Source of the DNA: GCA-002722245 sp038154685
GTDB lineage: Bacteria; Bacteroidota; Bacteroidia; Flavobacteriales_C; GCA-002722245
Direction of reading: 5' to 3'
Length of the DNA stretch: 64,000 nt
Assembly (NCBI GenBank): GCA_038154685.1
Contig: JAYPYW010000007.1
Span: forward strand, 11,904-75,903
A program made the position numbers and the translations under genes. This document shows, piece by piece, positions 8,666-17,255 of this stretch. The notes below the pieces were generated by a model, which saw only the letters and a list, made by a program, of their open reading frames with translations, did no database searches and was not told the origin of the DNA. Every line of letters begins with the position of its first letter. Positions within the stretch are counted from its first letter, which is position 1.

Positions 8666-9454
8666 TTACCCTTGATTTGGCTTATAAAATCGATCTTCTG
8701 CGTCTTTTTGATAAAACTCATTTAACGACTTAGGAGTTCTTGCATTATATCCTAATAGTTGGGTCATATGCTCGGAACAAGATTTGTCAAAATCTGGTCC
8801 AAAAGCTCTTGGGTAGTCCAATTGTTGTTTAATAAAAGGTCTTGAGTAAACTGGTGTCATAATAGTTCTAGATTCTCCTGAATTATTTTCCCCTGAACTA
8901 TGCCATAAGTTTCCATCGAAAAGAACAACATCCCCTTTTTTAGCTTCAATTCTAACAGCATTATTGAAGAAATATTCTTCATCTGGTTTATCAACTGTAT
9001 TTTTGTCTTTTTCTAAGATCCATGTAGCTCCGTTTTCAATGGTAGAATCTGTTAGCATAATTACAGATAATAACCAAAGTTTACTTGCTCCTTGGAAGCT
9101 TCTGATATCTCTGTGGATAGAAAGAGTATAGATATCTGTATTGGGAACCAACTCTGATATACTCATGGTATTTAATACGTATGGCCCTCCCAAATATTCA
9201 CTTATGATCTCTGATGTTTTATTTGGCTCGAAAAGTTCTAGGTGACTTTTACAAACTGTTATCGTATGAAAACCAACATCATGTGATCTTGAGTTCATAT
9301 GCTTTTTTTTCTGAATGTCAAGAAAAATATGCTTGTTATCAAAATAGTCTTTCTTTACTTTTTCAATGAACTCCTCAGCGTAAACTCCAGGAATAAGGGT
9401 CCATCCTTTTTCCTCAATTGTTTTCGCTGCTTCTTGTGGATTAATGATTCCCAT
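8666..9454 (-). CDS. phytanoyl-CoA dioxygenase (PhyH)-family Fe(II)/2OG oxygenase
   Basis: A 262-residue Fe(II)/2-oxoglutarate oxygenase with H114-x-D116 (SIHRDI), a distal H185 (NLWHSSG) and R196 (GESRTIM). All four expected ligand positions are present, so it should be active. The C-terminal segment PFIKQQLDYPRAF is closely echoed in the oxygenase at 17248 (PFLKQQIDFPKLV), suggesting that these two share ancestry or substrate class. Its ATG follows directly on the stop codon of the upstream aminotransferase-like gene (TAA then ATG), so it is translated as part of the minus-strand operon. The substrate is unknown; a nucleotide-sugar or glycan intermediate is inferred from the neighbours. Confidence 0.88.
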   Translation of the reverse strand: MGIINPQEAAKTIEEKGWTLIPGVYAEEFIEKVKKDYFDNKHIFLDIQKKKHMNSRSHDVGFHTITVCKSHLELFEPNKTSEIISEYLGGPYVLNTMSISELVPNTDIYTLSIHRDIRSFQGASKLWLLSVIMLTDSTIENGATWILEKDKNTVDKPDEEYFFNNAVRIEAKKGDVVLFDGNLWHSSGENNSGESRTIMTPVYSRPFIKQQLDYPRAFGPDFDKSCSEHMTQLLGYNARTPKSLNEFYQKDAEDRFYKPNQG

Positions 9455-10402
9455 TTATTCTATAATTTTTTGAATCTTATTTACAATATATTCAATTTCT
9501 TCTGTTTCAAGTCCTTGATCTACAGGTAAACAAAAGATTTTGTGAGAAAGTCGACTAGCACTGTTACTTTTCCCATATCGGTCTTCTATTTCTGGCCAGT
9601 AGTAAGGAATGTATATTTTTTGGTCTCTTAACACACCTCTTAATTGATTATTATTTACCACTAAGGGGTAACATAAAGGTACGTCATTTTTGCCAATAGA
9701 AACATGATATTCATTAGGTTTGGAAAGTAGTGAATGGTACAATTCAAAGTTTGAACGTCGTTTGTTTTTTATACTGTCATAATTAACCCCTTGAAGCATT
9801 TTTGTGGTTAACCTGGACATCTTTTTTACCCCCAAGTTATTTATTATGTTTTCATTTTCAGTGAAATAGCTATAGGCTTCTTCTGGCCCAAATTCAACTC
9901 TCTTTAGTAAATGTGTAAATCGGTCTTCCGAAGAATCTATTGATAATAAATCCAAATTTTCAATTGTTAAATCGGTTGCCAAATACCCCCCATCAGGTAT
10001 TCCAAAAAACTTACGAGGGGAGTAAAAAGAATGATTGCCTTGTAAAGGTTTAGCGAAAAACGCTTGAGAATTATCAATAATTAATTGTCTATACCTTAAC
10101 TGTTCCACATAATCTTGTTTTATACCAAAGTAGTTAACATAAAGTAGACAAGAATTCTCAGGTATATCTCCTTTAATTTCGAAATGATTGTTGATATCGT
10201 AAAAGCAAATGTTAATATTCAATTCTTGAATTACATCTACTACAACCTGGCAAATAAAGTAGGGCAAATATATTTCTTGAAAAGAACTGTTTTGAAGTAG
10301 TATTTTTAAGGCGTTGCGACCACTATTTAAGGCTAGTAAATTTGGATGGTAATGATTACCAAGGTTGGTTTCCAATTCTAAAAATCCACCAAGACTTTTC
10401 AT
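9455..10402 (-). CDS. divergent DegT-like PLP aminotransferase-family protein
   Basis: A 315-residue protein with a reduced DegT/DnrJ/EryC1 plan: a small-residue phosphate-binding part (LNSGRNALKILL), an aspartate that would contact the PLP ring (IIDNSQAF, D110) and a candidate PLP lysine, K131, in SPRKFFGIPDGG. This stands in the place of the usual SFHxTKxxxxGEGG. It is shorter than the usual 360-390 residues and far from its neighbour at 11114, so it may be a specialised aminotransferase or a partly inactive relative. It overlaps the WbqC gene by four bases upstream and abuts the oxygenase gene downstream. Confidence 0.65.
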   Translation of the reverse strand: MKSLGGFLELETNLGNHYHPNLLALNSGRNALKILLQNSSFQEIYLPYFICQVVVDVIQELNINICFYDINNHFEIKGDIPENSCLLYVNYFGIKQDYVEQLRYRQLIIDNSQAFFAKPLQGNHSFYSPRKFFGIPDGGYLATDLTIENLDLLSIDSSEDRFTHLLKRVEFGPEEAYSYFTENENIINNLGVKKMSRLTTKMLQGVNYDSIKNKRRSNFELYHSLLSKPNEYHVSIGKNDVPLCYPLVVNNNQLRGVLRDQKIYIPYYWPEIEDRYGKSNSASRLSHKIFCLPVDQGLETEEIEYIVNKIQKIIE

Positions 10403-11103
10403 ATAAGTTCAAAATCTGTTAAAAAATCATTTTTTGTACGTTTTCCATTGAACATTATAACATCTAAAATGGACAAGCCAGGCACAAACTCTAACTGATT
10501 CTGGTCATATTTACGAATCTTAGCTTTCAGAAAGAATAACTCTAGACCCGCATTGGCAAATACTTTTTTATCGTATAATTCCTGTCCTCCAACTGGATTA
10601 ATGTATACTGATGCACCTTCTTGTTTGCAAATAGCAATAACTCTGTCTTTACCCGATAGATTTACGTAATTAGAGCATTGCGAAGAAACAGCTAACTGAG
10701 TATCTATTTCTAAGTAATTACACATCGCCTTAATACTACCAATAGCCAGTTCTGAAATTGTTAAATACTCTTGCTCAAATACTTTAGTAATTATATGGAA
10801 AACTTCATTGAAATATGGTGCTTTATTGTATGATTGTTCAATAGATCTTAAAAACTTAACTTTCCATTTTTTATATAATTGCTGATTTATTTCAGTTTCC
10901 GATATCAATTTAAAAGAGCTCTGGTTAGCCAATGGAACGGAAAAAGGATGGGCTTTTTTGCTTATAAGAAAATTGTTTTTGTTAATCCAACCTTGTTTGA
11001 TGTAGTTAACATCATCATAAAAAATGAATTTTTCCACATTAGCAATTAATTGAAAGTAACCAATGTAAGGGAAAAAGTAAGGCTGCATTATTGCAAGTTT
11101 CAT
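10399..11103 (-). CDS. wbqC: WbqC-family protein (first copy)
   Basis: A 234-residue WbqC-like protein. The family signature fills the N-terminus (MQPYFFPYIGYFQLI, FIFYDDVNYIKQGWINKN), followed by the helical middle (AIGSIKAMCNYL) and VSSQCSNYVNLSGKDRVIAICKQEGASVYINPVGG. WbqC proteins occur in O-antigen loci next to genes for 4-amino-4,6-dideoxy sugars and are thought to take part in N-acylation of such sugars; the biochemistry is poorly defined. It lies 10 bases after a VioA-like aminotransferase gene, which fits that role. A second copy lies at 21864. Confidence 0.85.
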   Translation of the reverse strand: MKLAIMQPYFFPYIGYFQLIANVEKFIFYDDVNYIKQGWINKNNFLISKKAHPFSVPLANQSSFKLISETEINQQLYKKWKVKFLRSIEQSYNKAPYFNEVFHIITKVFEQEYLTISELAIGSIKAMCNYLEIDTQLAVSSQCSNYVNLSGKDRVIAICKQEGASVYINPVGGQELYDKKVFANAGLELFFLKAKIRKYDQNQLEFVPGLSILDVIMFNGKRTKNDFLTDFELI

Positions 11104-11113
11104 TACCTAAAAG

Positions 11114-12196
11114 TTATGAGTTAGCATTAACAATATTGCAAATAAGATCTATTTCCTCTTCATCCATACCGACAAACAGTGGTAAACATAGGATTCTTTG
11201 AGTAATGTTTTCTGAAACTGCCATTTCCACCTTTTTACTCAAATAAGGTAAGTTGTTTAAGGAAGGATAGAAATATCTTCTAGGAAATATTTCATGTTCG
11301 CATAAAGTCTCAATAGTTTTCAAAAGGTTCTCTTCAGAATTAAATATAACAGGAAAATAACTATAATTATAGTCGGTTCCTTCCCTTATTTTTAGTAGAC
11401 TTACAATTGAGCTATCTAATTTTTTTATGTATTGCTCAGAAGCAAATCTCCTACTGGAAATGATTTTATTTAAGTCTTGAAGAACAACTAAGCCTAAGAC
11501 AGCGTGGAACTCACTCATTTTTCCATTAATCCCAATACCATGATAGTTCTCAGGTCCAAAATGTCCGAAATTATGAGAGTAAAATATTTTTTTGTGGAGT
11601 TCAGGGTCTTTGCAAAATACTGCACCTCCTTCACCCGTGTGAAATAGTTTAGTAGCATGAAAACTGCATGTGCTTATATCCCCGTATTCAAAAACTGATT
11701 TTCCTTTATAGTTTACACCAAAGCAATGGGCTGCATCGTAAATCACATATAGATTATATTTTTTGGCAATTTTTTCAATTGCCTCAATATTACATGGATT
11801 TCCGAAGACATGTGTTGCTAATATACAGGTAGTCTTTTCTGATATAGCTGCTTCAATTTTGGTTTCATCTATAGTGAGGTACTCTGGATGAATATCTACA
11901 AAAATAGGAGTACAATTCTCCCATAAAATCGAGGAGGTTGTAGCAACGTAACTGAAAGGGGTTGTAATTATCTCTCCTTCGTGTCCTAATAATTTAAGTG
12001 AAATCTGAAGAGGAGTTGTACCATTATTCATACAAGTAACCTGGGATTCTTTTATGTCTAACTTACCTTTTATATTTTCTTCCAAAAGCTTAACATAATT
12101 CCCCCTATTTGTATACCAACCATTATCAAAAATTGCGTCGATCAATTTGTGGAAATCCTCTCTCGAGGGTTCGTATGATTTTGTAACCGGGATCAA
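11114..12196 (-). CDS. VioA-like nucleotide-sugar aminotransferase (DegT family)
   Basis: A 360-residue PLP enzyme of the DegT/DnrJ/EryC1 class. It has the N-terminal IPVTKSYEPSREDF and the region DNGWYTNRGNYVKLLEE, both close in form to VioA, which makes dTDP-4-amino-4,6-dideoxyglucose (viosamine). The PLP contacts include D154 (VIYDAAHCFG) and the Schiff-base lysine K183 in CSFHATKLFHTGEGG. It is probably the first gene of a seven-gene minus-strand operon ending at 5679. The start appears to be TTG at 12196-12194, since MIPVTK is the family's usual beginning. The exact sugar product is inferred from similarity of motifs only. Confidence 0.85.
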   Translation of the reverse strand: MIPVTKSYEPSREDFHKLIDAIFDNGWYTNRGNYVKLLEENIKGKLDIKESQVTCMNNGTTPLQISLKLLGHEGEIITTPFSYVATTSSILWENCTPIFVDIHPEYLTIDETKIEAAISEKTTCILATHVFGNPCNIEAIEKIAKKYNLYVIYDAAHCFGVNYKGKSVFEYGDISTCSFHATKLFHTGEGGAVFCKDPELHKKIFYSHNFGHFGPENYHGIGINGKMSEFHAVLGLVVLQDLNKIISSRRFASEQYIKKLDSSIVSLLKIREGTDYNYSYFPVIFNSEENLLKTIETLCEHEIFPRRYFYPSLNNLPYLSKKVEMAVSENITQRILCLPLFVGMDEEEIDLICNIVNANS

Positions 12197-12574
12197 TTGT
12201 ATATCTACAAACTAAAATATGATTCTAAAGTAAGACATTTTTTGGTTTTGAACTTAATTTAAATACTGTTTTTAGTTTATGAAGTTTATGTTTTTTCCCC
12301 GTAAACAAGAAAGGGATGAAAACCATTAATAATTTGAAATTATTCTTATTGTAATATCGATGTTCGAAGATTGGGNNNNNNNNNNGTTTATGGATTTGTA
12401 AATCAGTGAGTTGATCTAGTGGATAATGATTGTGTTTATTTGTCTATTAATAATTTATAAATCACATTTCAAATTAACATTACAGTGATGATATATTTAT
12501 CTTCCAAAATTTTAAAAAGTTTTATCAATTATAAGGTAGGGTAGGATAGTGTAAATAGCCAAGGTTTACTATTT
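12197..12574. other. divergent intergenic region with assembly gap
   Basis: 378 AT-rich bases between the diverging VioA-like and menD genes. I see no coding region. It must hold the promoters for both directions; a good box for menD lies at 12570-12577. The only clear oddity is the run of ten Ns in the middle, so the true length is unknown. Confidence 0.6.
12376..12385. other. assembly gap (10 N)
   Basis: Ten unknown bases. The flanks (ending GATTGGG, restarting GTTTATGG) share no obvious duplicated end, so unlike the gap at 24590 this one cannot be closed by inspection. Confidence 0.99.
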
Positions 12575-12577
12575 TTG
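12570..12577 (+). promoter_or_regulatory. Bacteroidota -7 promoter element for menD
   Basis: The octamer TATTTTTG fits TAnnTTTG. It overlaps the TTG at 12575 that could otherwise serve as the menD start, so if this promoter is used translation must begin further in, for example at the in-frame TTG at 12593. Confidence 0.5.
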
Positions 12578-14275
12578 ATAAAAACTAACTTTTTGGAATT
12601 ATCTAGTAAAAAAGCAGTTAGAGATTTAGTTGAGATTTGTGCTCAAAAGGGGATTAAGCATGTTGTTATTTCTCCTGGCTCCAGAAACGCGCCTTTAACA
12701 ATTTCATTTAACCGCCATCCGGAATTTGAATGCCATACTGTAGTTGATGAAAGAAGTGCGGCTTTTTATGCAATGGGAATGGCACAACAACTTAAGGAGC
12801 CTGTTATAATATGTTGCACTTCTGGATCTGCAGCTTTGAATTATGCTCCTGCAATTGTAGAGGCTTATTATCAGAAAATTCCATTACTAGTCCTTACAGC
12901 TGATCGTCCACCTGAATGGATTGATCAAATGGATGGTCAAACAATTCGTCAAGAAAATATTTTTTCTAATTACATAAAAGGTTCGTTTAATTTTCCAGTT
13001 GAGGTAAATTCTGATTCGGATAGATGGTATGCACAAAGACTAGCTAACGAAGCGATTGATTTAACCCAATTTCCTGAGTCTGGACCAGTTCATATAAACC
13101 TTCCATTCAGAGAACCTTTATATGAGGTTTCGGATTATTCGAATGAAGAGGCTCCAAAGGTTTTTGGAACTACAAAAACCTTGTTAGAATTACCAAAATC
13201 TGAAATAGCTTCATTGAAAGAAGAATGGAAAAGCTACGATAAAATTCTTGTTATCACTGGTTTATTACATCCTAACCATGAGTTAAATGACGCCTTAAAT
13301 ACTGTATCACAACAAGAAAATGTAGCGATTCTTACCGAAACAACTTCTAATGTTTTTGGAGAGAAGTTTAATCGAAGTATTGATAGGTTAATTACAGGTG
13401 TTTCCGGTAAAGAAGAGGAGTTTAAACCCGACTTATTAGTTACGCTTGGAGGTCCGGTTGTGAGTAAAAAGGTAAAAGCCTTTTTACGCAATTATCAACC
13501 TAAATCCCATTGGCATATTAATGCATCTAATGATACTGTAGATACTTACCAAGCTTTAACCAAGATTATTCCCTTAAGTCCTGAGAAAATACTTGTCCAT
13601 TTGGAAGGAGATAAAAAATCTCATTACAGGGATAAGTGGTTAGAAATGGATAAACTTTTGCAACATTTATACAAGGGTTTTTTAAAGGATTTAGAGTTTT
13701 CGGATTTAAAAGCTTTTGAAATTGTTTTTAATCATTTGCCTAACGAGAGTTATTTGCAATTAGCCAATTCAACTGTTGTTAGGTATAGTAACTTGTTTGA
13801 TCAGCCTTCTCAAAACAAATTGAAATGTTTTAGTAACAGGGGAGTAAGTGGGATTGACGGTACATTAAGTACTGCCGTTGGTGCAGCTATTGCTACAAAA
13901 GAACAAAATACAGTAATAACAGGAGACTTATCTTTCTTTTACGATTCAAATAGTTTATGGATTAAACCATTTCCTAAAAACCTTAATATCATAATAATTA
14001 ATAACAAAGGTGGTAGTATTTTCAGGATTATCGATGGGCCTTCAAAGATTCAGGAGTTAGAATCGTTCTTTGAGGTAAAGCATGATTTGAATGCTGAAAA
14101 TATTGCTAAAACCTTTGGAATAGCATATTCTTCTTGTAAATCGGCTTCTGATCTGCAAGATTGTTTGGCTAAAATGGCTAATACATCAGAGCCTAATATT
14201 GTTGAGGTATTTACAGATAATGAACTAAACCCTTCGGTTTTAATGAAATACTTTAAACATTTGAAAGGGAATTAA
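12575..14275 (+). CDS. menD: 2-succinyl-5-enolpyruvyl-6-hydroxy-3-cyclohexene-1-carboxylate synthase (MenD)
   Basis: A ThDP-dependent MenD of about 566 residues, condensing isochorismate and 2-oxoglutarate to SEPHCHC in menaquinone synthesis. Markers are HVVISPGSRNAPLTISF near the N-terminus, VVDERSAAFYAMGMAQ with the ThDP-activating glutamate, CCTSGSAALNYAPAIVEAYY, and LTADRPPEWIDQMDGQTIRQ. The C-terminal ThDP/Mg region is GDLSFFYDSNSLW followed by INNKGGSIFRII. The start is not certain: no ATG is available, TTG at 12575 gives the longest form but sits in a promoter box, and TTG at 12593 gives MELSSKKAVRDL. Its stop overlaps the next gene's ATG by one base. menF is about 9 kb upstream and no menB, menC or menE is in the window. 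Confidence 0.96.
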   Translation: MIKTNFLELSSKKAVRDLVEICAQKGIKHVVISPGSRNAPLTISFNRHPEFECHTVVDERSAAFYAMGMAQQLKEPVIICCTSGSAALNYAPAIVEAYYQKIPLLVLTADRPPEWIDQMDGQTIRQENIFSNYIKGSFNFPVEVNSDSDRWYAQRLANEAIDLTQFPESGPVHINLPFREPLYEVSDYSNEEAPKVFGTTKTLLELPKSEIASLKEEWKSYDKILVITGLLHPNHELNDALNTVSQQENVAILTETTSNVFGEKFNRSIDRLITGVSGKEEEFKPDLLVTLGGPVVSKKVKAFLRNYQPKSHWHINASNDTVDTYQALTKIIPLSPEKILVHLEGDKKSHYRDKWLEMDKLLQHLYKGFLKDLEFSDLKAFEIVFNHLPNESYLQLANSTVVRYSNLFDQPSQNKLKCFSNRGVSGIDGTLSTAVGAAIATKEQNTVITGDLSFFYDSNSLWIKPFPKNLNIIIINNKGGSIFRIIDGPSKIQELESFFEVKHDLNAENIAKTFGIAYSSCKSASDLQDCLAKMANTSEPNIVEVFTDNELNPSVLMKYFKHLKGN

Positions 14276-15396
14276 TGGGAGGGCCAAGATTTTATATCCC
14301 TAATTTAAATGGACTAAGATTCTTAGCAGCTTTTGGCGTGATTTTAAGTCATATTGAATTAACTAAGCGCGATTTGGGATATGAACATCTAATAGATTCT
14401 GATGTACTGTTTTTTAAAAACGGAATGGCTCATATAGGTGTTGTTTTGTTTTTTGTTTTGAGCGGTTTTTTAATATCCTCCCTACTAATCAAAGAGAAAA
14501 GCAAGTTCCATACGATCAACGTAAAAAACTTTATAATAAGAAGGGCTTTGAGGATTTGGCCTGTATATTTTCTTTTTATAACTATTGTTATTTTCTTTTT
14601 TGTTGGATTTGAAGAGATTTTGGTAAACGATAGTAACAGTGTTGCGGTAATAGCTTGCTATTATTTAATGTTACCTAATGTAGCAATGTGTGGTTTGGGT
14701 TCAATAAAATACATTGCCCATTTATGGTCTATTGGTGTTGAGGAACAGTTTTATCTTTTATGGCCATTTGTTTTTAAGTATCTCCGTAAAAAGTTGATTA
14801 TACTTGTTATGTTGGCCTTAATTATGGGGATTCCTTTAATTCCTCATGCTGCGGATTATTTGGCCTTAAGGATAACTTTGTATGCTGAGGTTTTTCAATT
14901 CATTAGAACGTTCTTTGAATATTTTTTAATTAACTCCATGGCAATAGGTGGTTTGGCAGCTTATTTTTTTCATAAATATGAAAATAAGCTCAAAGCTGTT
15001 ATTACGACACCTATTTCTTATGCTTCGTTACTGCTTTGTATCATCCCTTGGGGATTAGGCTTTCACTTTAATTATTTAAATAACTCTTTTTATTCTGTTC
15101 TTTTTGGAATGTTGATTTTGGTTTTAAGTGCGTCCCAAACGGTTTTTGTACTCGAGAACAAAATGGTTAATTATTTAGGTAAGATCAGTTATGGGCTGTA
15201 CGTTTACCATTGGTTAATTGCATTTTTGGTTATTGATTTTATGCATGATAATTTCGGAACTGTTCCTTACTTTATTTCAACTTTAAGTGTTTTAATAGTA
15301 ACAATATTGGTTTCAGCTATTTCATATGAGTTAATGGAAAAACCTATACTTAGGTTTAAATCAAAATTCACTTTAATTCAATCAGGAAAACTATGA
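14275..15396 (+). CDS. OafA-like membrane acyltransferase (acyltransferase family 3)
   Basis: A 373-residue polytopic inner-membrane O-acyltransferase with about ten hydrophobic helices. The opening YIPNLNGLRFLAAFGVILSHIE carries the conserved R-x10-H of this family. Further marks are VLFFVLSGFLISSLL, the arginine-rich loop FIIRRALRIWPVYFLF and LWSIGVEEQFYLLWPF. It should O-acetylate or acylate a lipid-linked glycan at the membrane. It sits between menD and menA with 1-base and 4-base overlaps, although nothing in menaquinone synthesis needs such an enzyme. It probably serves the surrounding glycan locus and is a later insertion in the men operon. Confidence 0.9.
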   Translation: MGGPRFYIPNLNGLRFLAAFGVILSHIELTKRDLGYEHLIDSDVLFFKNGMAHIGVVLFFVLSGFLISSLLIKEKSKFHTINVKNFIIRRALRIWPVYFLFITIVIFFFVGFEEILVNDSNSVAVIACYYLMLPNVAMCGLGSIKYIAHLWSIGVEEQFYLLWPFVFKYLRKKLIILVMLALIMGIPLIPHAADYLALRITLYAEVFQFIRTFFEYFLINSMAIGGLAAYFFHKYENKLKAVITTPISYASLLLCIIPWGLGFHFNYLNNSFYSVLFGMLILVLSASQTVFVLENKMVNYLGKISYGLYVYHWLIAFLVIDFMHDNFGTVPYFISTLSVLIVTILVSAISYELMEKPILRFKSKFTLIQSGKL

Positions 15397-16289
15397 TTAA
15401 GAACTGGCTTTCGGCATTTAGGTTAAGGACTCTTCCATTAGCTTTTTCTTGTATCATAACTGGTGCTGCTGTTGCATCTGCTCAAAATTTATTTGACGGT
15501 GTAATATTTAGTCTTGCGATTATTACCACTCTTTTTCTTCAGATCTTGTCTAATTTGGCTAACGATTATGGTGATGCACAAAAAGGGACCGACAATGAAA
15601 ACAGAATAGGTCCTGATCGAGCTGTTCAATCGGGAGCGATTTCTTTGGAAAGTATGAAAAAGGGTATTGTTGTTTTTGTTGTTCTTTCTTTGATAGCTGG
15701 TTTAACATTGGTTTTTTACGCAACTAAAGATTACAATCCAATAATTCCATTAGCTTTTATTATTCTAGGTATTGCATCTATAATTGCGGCGATAAAATAT
15801 ACTGCTGGTAAAGGGGCATATGGATACAAGGGACTTGGAGATCTTTTTGTGTTTTTGTTTTTTGGAATTGTGGGTGTGGGAGGTACTTATTTCTTGTTTT
15901 CTAAGACTTTTGATTTGAGTGTTTTAATGCCTTCTATGACGATAGGCTTATTTTCTGCCGCTGTATTAAACCTTAATAATATGCGAGATATTGAGAACGA
16001 TAAGGCTTCTGGTAAGTTTACACTTGCAGTTAAATTAGGGCTAAAAAAAGCTAAACGCTATCATTTGTCTATTGTTTTAATTGGAGTTTTAAGTGCTGTT
16101 TTCTTTGTTATTAAGCATCCGTTTAAACTTGTTAATTTGATTTTTGTTTTTGCTTTTATTCCTTTGTTATTACACCTAAAGAATGTGATGAAAATAAACT
16201 CTCCAGTTGAGTTTGATCCAGAATTAAAAAAAGTAGCATTAAGTACATTTCTTTTTTCTTTGCTATTTTGGTTAAGTATTGTTTTATAG
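15393..16289 (+). CDS. menA: 1,4-dihydroxy-2-naphthoate polyprenyltransferase (MenA)
   Basis: A 298-residue UbiA-superfamily membrane prenyltransferase that attaches the isoprenoid chain to dihydroxynaphthoate, giving demethylmenaquinone. The N-terminal WLSAFRLRTLPLAFSCIITG and the first aspartate-rich motif NLANDYGDAQKGTDNENR match MenA, as does RAVQSGAIS. The second aspartate motif is NNMRDIENDKASGKFTLAVKLG. Eight or nine membrane helices are visible. Its ATG overlaps the stop codon of the acyltransferase gene (ATGA), showing translational coupling. A glycosyltransferase gene begins 9 bases after its stop, so the men genes run straight into the glycan operon. Confidence 0.94.
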   Translation: MIKNWLSAFRLRTLPLAFSCIITGAAVASAQNLFDGVIFSLAIITTLFLQILSNLANDYGDAQKGTDNENRIGPDRAVQSGAISLESMKKGIVVFVVLSLIAGLTLVFYATKDYNPIIPLAFIILGIASIIAAIKYTAGKGAYGYKGLGDLFVFLFFGIVGVGGTYFLFSKTFDLSVLMPSMTIGLFSAAVLNLNNMRDIENDKASGKFTLAVKLGLKKAKRYHLSIVLIGVLSAVFFVIKHPFKLVNLIFVFAFIPLLLHLKNVMKINSPVEFDPELKKVALSTFLFSLLFWLSIVL

Positions 16290-16298
16290 TTTTAAACC

Positions 16299-17255
16299 AT
16301 GGGGAGAGTTTACCTTTCGATAGTTATTCCTGTTTATAAAACAAAAGATAGTTTTTCAAAGCTTATTGATGGTATCGTTGGTCAATTATCTTTTTTAGGT
16401 GATAAAGAGTTTGAGGTTATTGCTGTAGAAGATGGATGTCCTCAAAACTCATGGGGAATTATTGAAGAAAAATCTAAATCTGAAAAGCGACTTATAGGTG
16501 TTAAGTTAAGTAGGAATTTTGGTCAGCATCCCGCAATTAAGGCAGGTTTGGAGGTGTCTAAAGGGGAGTTTATTGTTGTGATGGATGGTGATAATCAAGA
16601 TGATCCAAAATACATAAAAGACCTATTGTCTGAAGCCAATAAAGGGAATGAGATAGTTTACACCCTTAAAAAAAATAGGAAGCACGGTTTTATAAAATCA
16701 TTATTGGCTAAGCTTTTCAATAATGTATTGAATTTAGTTTCTGAAAGAAAGGAAGACGTAAAAACACTAGGTTTAACAGGTAACTATACGATTATATCCA
16801 GTAGAGTAAAAAGTGAGTTTTTAAAATTAGGGGATTACAGGTTTCATTATTTAATGGTTTTACGTTGGTTAGGTTTTAAATCTAGTTTTATTGAAGTTGA
16901 CCATTTAGCCAGAGAAACAGGGAAGAGCTCTTATAACCCTAAAAGGTTAATCGAACATGCTATAACAGGTATTACATTTTCTTCCGAAAAATTGTTGAGG
17001 TATAATGTTTACTTTGGATTTACAATAGCACTTTTAGCCTTTATTGCAGGCGCATTTTTGTTTGCTCAATTTTTGATTTCAGGTTCAATCTCAGGGACGA
17101 TTTCATTGTTCACATTTGGTTTGTTTTCATTGGGGGTAGTACTTTTTGTTTTTGGGATAACAGGGATTTATATCGGTCAGATTTTTTCTCAAGTAAAACA
17201 AAGGCAAGTATATATAGTTGAGAAAATAATCGCTCAAGGTAAGAACGATGAGTAA
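16299..17255 (+). CDS. family 2 glycosyltransferase, polyprenyl-phosphate type
   Basis: A 318-residue GT2 of the dolichyl/undecaprenyl-phosphate glycosyltransferase (DPM1/ArnC) type. The N-terminal catalytic domain shows LSIVIPVYKTKDSF, IAVEDGCPQNSW, LSRNFGQHPAIKAGLE and the metal motif VMDGDNQDDP. The C-terminal end has two long membrane segments (about 232-256 and 268-300), which anchor such enzymes in the inner membrane. It probably loads a single sugar onto undecaprenyl phosphate for later transfer on the periplasmic side. It overlaps the following oxygenase gene by 8 bases. Confidence 0.88.
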   Translation: MGRVYLSIVIPVYKTKDSFSKLIDGIVGQLSFLGDKEFEVIAVEDGCPQNSWGIIEEKSKSEKRLIGVKLSRNFGQHPAIKAGLEVSKGEFIVVMDGDNQDDPKYIKDLLSEANKGNEIVYTLKKNRKHGFIKSLLAKLFNNVLNLVSERKEDVKTLGLTGNYTIISSRVKSEFLKLGDYRFHYLMVLRWLGFKSSFIEVDHLARETGKSSYNPKRLIEHAITGITFSSEKLLRYNVYFGFTIALLAFIAGAFLFAQFLISGSISGTISLFTFGLFSLGVVLFVFGITGIYIGQIFSQVKQRQVYIVEKIIAQGKNDE

